From positions 402,001-466,000 of the forward strand of contig JAOPHQ010002846.1 in assembly GCA_030340625.1 (NCBI GenBank): 64,000 nucleotides of DNA, given 5' to 3'. A program made the translations under genes and the position numbers. Numbering within the stretch: position 1 is the stretch's first letter; each line of letters starts with the position of its first letter. Below are positions 61,201-64,000 of this stretch, one piece after another. The notes beneath the pieces were generated by a model. That model ran no database searches and had not been told where the DNA came from. It saw only the letters and a list, made by a program, of their open reading frames with translations. This stretch comes from Merluccius polli. Taxonomy: Eukaryota; Chordata; Actinopteri; Gadiformes; Merlucciidae.

Positions 61201-63856
61201 GGGCTTACCGATGACATCTCTGTGCTGACTCATGACATCTTCACGGGGTACCTCAGGATTCTCCAGCTCCTTGAGAAACTCGTCCAGACTGTCGGCCTCG
61301 CCGCCCTTCCTCCTCTTCCTCAGCTCGTCTGGCACCAGAGGTGTCAAACAGCGTGTGAACATCTGGAGGAGAACACACAGAAGTGACTCAAGTGCCACCT
61401 CAACATTTGTTTGAATGCCGAGTGTTCGGAGTGGAAAAGGAACAGTCTCAAGGGCGCACGCGCCGTGCCACAAGCTGAAGGCAATGCGGTATGCTGAATT
61501 ATTCAACTGTGAAGACGTGGCGTTGTCCATCCCACAAGAGTTGTGCCAATGTGGGGACAAACACTCAGGTCTGAAACGTGATTTGTGTCAAAAGTTTCTC
61601 ACTTGCACGCCAAAAAATAAAAAGGAACCAAAAGTTCATGCAGTCCCAAGTCAAGAGACTCACTTTAAGACAAGGAAGACAACATTCAAGCCAAATACAG
61701 AGGTATATAGCATGACATAACCTCATAGTGTCATCTTTATACTGATCTTCATTGCTCTACACAAGCAATGCCCCGGGTCTCACCTTAAGCAGCCTGGCGT
61801 TCCAGAGGGGCTGCGCCGGCAGGGAGAAGAGCTTCTCCACACCGCCGGTCTCCTTCCACATCATCAGCTTCTTGGTAGGCGGGGCCAGGTCCAGAGTGGT
61901 GACGATGTCAGAGTAGTCGGAGAGCTGGGCGCGGATGGTCTTGCTGTCCAGCTCCTTCACGCTGTCCACAATCAGCTTCCTCTTGCGTTTCGCCTTGGTC
62001 TCTTTCACTATTGGTCAAACACAATGGACAAAACAATAATCATACAACATTATATACACCGTTGAATGCGTTTACATTGGTGCACAAACAGTGATTTTTT
62101 TTTCACGGCTTTAATTTAGGAGACCCTTTGCAATAACCCGGTGTATTCCCAGAGTTTGTGTTGTCGTTAATGTTAAGATGCGTGACACTCTTGTGTGTAT
62201 ATGAGGTTCTCACCAGTTATGTCGATGGGCTCCAGGGCGAAGGCCTCCTCCTCATTGGGAACCAGGGTGGTCTGTTCGGTTTGATCAGCCATGGCTGGAA
62301 GGGGCTCTGCTGGGCCTGAGTCTGGGCTGTCTGGACCCGCTAGGCACAAATACGAATGAACCAAAAATAAACATTTCTGAAGCAGCAAAGGTTTTGTATT
62401 TGTACTTGATGAATGACTAAAACAATTAATCAATTATCAATAACGATTTAATCGATTATCAAAACCAGATTCGATTAGTTTTCTGTCGATCGTCTAATCG
62501 GTCGACGAATCATTGCAGCCGTACAAAACATGATCACAACAATGAATGACTCATGTTCATAGGGAGCTCTACTGACGTGATTGGAGGTTGTCGAAGTCAT
62601 CCTCGTCGTCTCCGTGGTCCGGGGGCATCAGGACGCTCTCTGTGATGGCGGGAGGGTCATCAAAGATCCCATCACCGTCCTCGTTACTCAGCAGTTTATC
62701 CACTGGAGGGACAGAGCGCAAGTTAGTCTCTGCAAGACTCAATTAGAAGAGCTCCAACTAAACATGACAATTCTCCACCAAGTTTACCAGGTCACAGGGC
62801 AAAAATTAGCACCAGTCAGATGCTGGTAAAATACGGGTGGCTGGTAGATGTGCTTCACTCACCAGCCAAAAAAACAATGGTAATCTATTGAGTGGCTGTT
62901 AAAACTTGAACATTCAGTAGTCATTTGGCCAGTGGAGAAAAATTATATTTTGCACCCTGCCAGGTTGTTTCTATTACACAAAAGACAGGGTCATCTATAT
63001 TAGCCAGCAATGAATGATTAACCAATTATTGGCAAGGATTTAAATTGTTTTTTTTGGTGGTCCGTCTCCCTTGTTAGAAAAGGGGCTCAATGTCACAGAT
63101 ACCTAGTAGCTGGAGCCTATGCACTTCACTTCATAGGGCGACTATAGAAATCAGGTTTAAAGCAGACATGCAATAGTTTAGAAAGAAAATAATCTCTGCT
63201 TCCTTAATACAATGAGTGCACAACGCGCTCCCTTACCCAACATCCCGCCGTCACTGTTGCCCATGGGGTTGTCGCCAAAGTCGTCGTACTCCATGTGGTT
63301 GGACTTGTCGGGGAGGTTGGCGGGACCAGGCTCTGCCTCCAGAAGCAGGTTGGATGCTGTGGCGCCATGCATTATGTCCTCCTCAAATGCACTGGCATCA
63401 CGCATCATCTCGCGGTCATCCATGCCAAAGTCGGCTGGAAATGGGAGGGTTGAGATATGGTACAAGGTGAGCTAAGGGATGCAGTGGCAAACCCAAACAC
63501 ATGTAGTTAACTCCTGTAGTAAATGTACAGCCTTGGCGCAATGTACTTGAAAAAATGGATGGCCTATTTAATGGCCATTATGACTGATACATTTGTCACA
63601 TTTCCAATGCTGCCATCATTCATTTGATTGAACGATTCCAGCATTCGTTTCTTCTGGTCATTTTATCTCCTATTCAAGTTTCCTACACCCTCAACACTCA
63701 TGTGGGTGGGGAACATATGTGGGTGTGTGCAGCGCTGTCCTGGTCTTACCAAAGTCATTGTCCTGCATAAGGCTAAGGTTGCCTACATCTTCCCTCATTG
63801 TAATCTCCTCCACTCTGCTCTGGTTCAGGGTGAACTGCTGGGCAACATCGATGTCA
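58039..63856 (-). CDS. rad21: rad21, cohesin kleisin subunit (partial: last ten coding exons)
   Basis: Encodes the C-terminal ~513 residues of Rad21/Scc1, the kleisin that closes the SMC1-SMC3 cohesin ring in the nucleus and is cut by separase at anaphase. Exons: 63750-63856, 63237-63434, 62577-62702, 62214-62339, 61784-62007, 61209-61362, 59569-59714, 58801-58986, 58585-58668 and 58039-58230. All have GT-AG borders and compatible phases. Visible landmarks are the first separase site (DREMMR), the caspase site DSPD/S, the basic stretch KAKRKRKL, the conserved VKELDSKTIRAQLSDYSDI block, an acidic linker and the winged-helix C-terminus ending in FNLI, which binds the SMC1 head. The N-terminal SMC3-binding domain is outside the window to the right. 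The C-terminus marks it as Rad21, not the meiotic Rad21L or Rec8. The second separase site lacks its arginine. Whether it is the a or b duplicate is open. Confidence 0.97.
58585..58668 (-). CDS. rad21: rad21 exon DEEGQGGDQDQEEKRWNKRT
   Basis: A 28-codon exon leading into the C-terminal winged helix, ending TQQMLHGLQ. The acceptor is TTTGTAG and the donor GTAGGA. Confidence 0.95.
58801..58986 (-). CDS. rad21: rad21 exon (proline-rich and acidic linker)
   Basis: Encodes MTPLDPQQAAAGDCSALTQR through PELDLIGEKDKDKKDDSDEE. The acceptor is CCCCCAG and the donor GTCAGG. A hAT-like MITE ends 35 bp from the acceptor side. Confidence 0.94.
59021..59459. mobile_element. hAT-like MITE in a rad21 intron
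   Basis: Ends CAGGGTATCTGCAGG and CAAGGTACCCGCAGAGG bound 439 bp with TTTAAGAC motifs, as in common fish MITEs of this type. Flanking duplication decayed. It ends 35 bp from the acceptor side of exon 58801-58986. Confidence 0.65.
59569..59714 (-). CDS. rad21: rad21 exon spanning the second separase-site region
   Basis: Encodes DQTIMEEPSILGASAIEGSR then a proline-rich stretch and GVKRKAADKEPTLP. The human site EEPSR (R450) aligns to EEPSI, the codon ATT at 59686-59688, so the P1 arginine is missing. EGSR thirteen residues further on fits ExxR loosely. The donor is GTGAGT. Confidence 0.94.
60141..61053. mobile_element. hAT-type element, 913 bp, in a rad21 intron
   Basis: Ends TAGGGATGCACCGAT on both sides with a perfect 8-bp duplication CTTGTAAT (60133-60140, 61054-61061). 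No transposase frame. Lies between exons 61209-61362 and 59569-59714. Confidence 0.92.
61209..61362 (-). CDS. rad21: rad21 exon MFTRCLTPLVPDELRKRR
   Basis: Encodes MFTRCLTPLVPDELRKRRKG through MSQHRDVI. The glutamine-rich run present in human at this point is reduced to MSQH. The acceptor is CTCCAG and the donor GTAAGC. Confidence 0.96.
61784..62007 (-). CDS. rad21: rad21 exon with conserved central block
   Basis: Encodes KETKAKRKRKLIVDSVKELD through SLPAQPLWNARLLK, nearly identical to human. It carries a basic nuclear-localisation-like run and the central region known to contact the SA/STAG subunit. The donor is GTGAGA. Confidence 0.97.
62214..62339 (-). CDS. rad21: rad21 exon with caspase site
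   Basis: Encodes GPDSPDSGPAEPLPAMADQT through NEEEAFALEPIDIT. DSPD followed by S is the conserved caspase-3/7 cleavage motif of RAD21 (human Asp279). The donor is GTGAGA. Confidence 0.95.
62425..62522. repeat. solo hAT MITE end fragment
   Basis: CGATTTAATCGATTATC and ATCGGTCGACGAATCATTGC with a GCAGCC end are typical of a hAT MITE terminus. The other end is missing. In a rad21 intron. Confidence 0.4.
62577..62702 (-). CDS. rad21: rad21 exon (acidic linker)
   Basis: Encodes VDKLLSNEDGDGIFDDPPAI and an Asp/Glu-rich run ending NLQS. It aligns to the human DDPPAL region. The acceptor is CCTCCAG and the donor GTCAGT. Similarity is weaker here, as expected for the disordered kleisin linker. Confidence 0.92.
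62787..62960. repeat. dispersed teleost repeat fragment
   Basis: The pattern GGGCAAAAATTAGCACCAGT ... GCTGGTAGATGTGCTTCACT ... CACCAGCCA resembles a common fish intronic repeat. Class unknown. Confidence 0.3.
63237..63434 (-). CDS. rad21: rad21 exon with first separase site
   Basis: Encodes DFGMDDREMMRDASAFEED and a following acidic Asn/Gly-rich segment. DREMMR matches the human DREIMR site (R172) that separase cuts, and the P1 arginine and P4 glutamate are present. The acceptor is TTTCCAG and the donor GTAAGG. Confidence 0.95.
63750..63856 (-). CDS. rad21: rad21 exon with DIDVAQQFTLNQSRVEEI
   Basis: Most 5' rad21 exon inside the window. It encodes DIDVAQQF...MREDVGNLSLMQDNDF. The acceptor is GTTCCAG and the donor GTAAGA. 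It corresponds to about residue 125 onward of human RAD21. Confidence 0.95.
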
Positions 63857-64000
63857 CTGGAACACACACGCATGCACACAGTGTGAAGAGCATATTCTTG
63901 TTCATATATCTGCGTTATAGTCACCTGTGATATGAATGATTCATCTTGGTGCTGAAATTGGACAGCCACACACACACACACAGTGAAAAGCAGACTCACT

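Overview
This window is nuclear DNA from a ray-finned (teleost) fish. It holds two ordinary vertebrate genes with GT-AG introns and teleost-type DNA transposons: hAT, Tc1/mariner, PIF/Harbinger-like and TTAA-type MITEs. Long (CA)n, (TA)n and (GA)n tracts are also present. There is no bacterial-style gene organisation. I cannot name the species.

Two host genes lie in tandem on the minus strand. rad21, the cohesin kleisin, occupies about 57.3-63.9 kb. Its last ten coding exons and 3' UTR are inside the window, and its 5' exons lie beyond the right edge. eif3h, translation initiation factor 3 subunit h, runs from its ATG at 56506 leftwards past the left edge. Five coding exons are in the window: 56408-56506, 37192-37348, 15648-15815, 7574-7673 and 4866-5015. 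The rad21 polyadenylation signal and the eif3h start codon are only about 0.8 kb apart. UTP23, which sits between these genes in human, is not there.

rad21 is compact, with ten exons in 5.8 kb. eif3h is spread out: 674 coding bases over 51.6 kb. Its introns contain most of the window's transposons. At least eleven hAT-type insertions can be bounded by terminal inverted repeats, and in most cases also by an 8-bp target duplication. One is a nearly full-length BED-finger hAT (45266-48480) whose transposase is broken by frameshifts. Another is its internally deleted, fold-back relative (12199-13502). The best-preserved mobile element is a Tc1/mariner copy at 42429-43645. It has matching inverted repeats and an uninterrupted 345-codon transposase with DD36E spacing. 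It sits inside a Harbinger-like element (41493-44121), which itself interrupts an intron-containing, stop-bearing coiled-coil gene relic on the plus strand (about 41410-44733).

Other structure includes a 52-bp minisatellite of about eight units near 54 kb, (CA)n tracts of 128 and 149 bp near 48.6 and 49.6 kb, and short inverted repeats. A transposon-poor stretch (23.6-31.5 kb) could hold conserved regulatory DNA. I found no tRNA, rRNA or CRISPR array, and no credible unknown multi-gene system. The most notable observations are the intact DD36E element, the relic gene with nested insertions, the missing second separase-site arginine in Rad21, and the absent UTP23.
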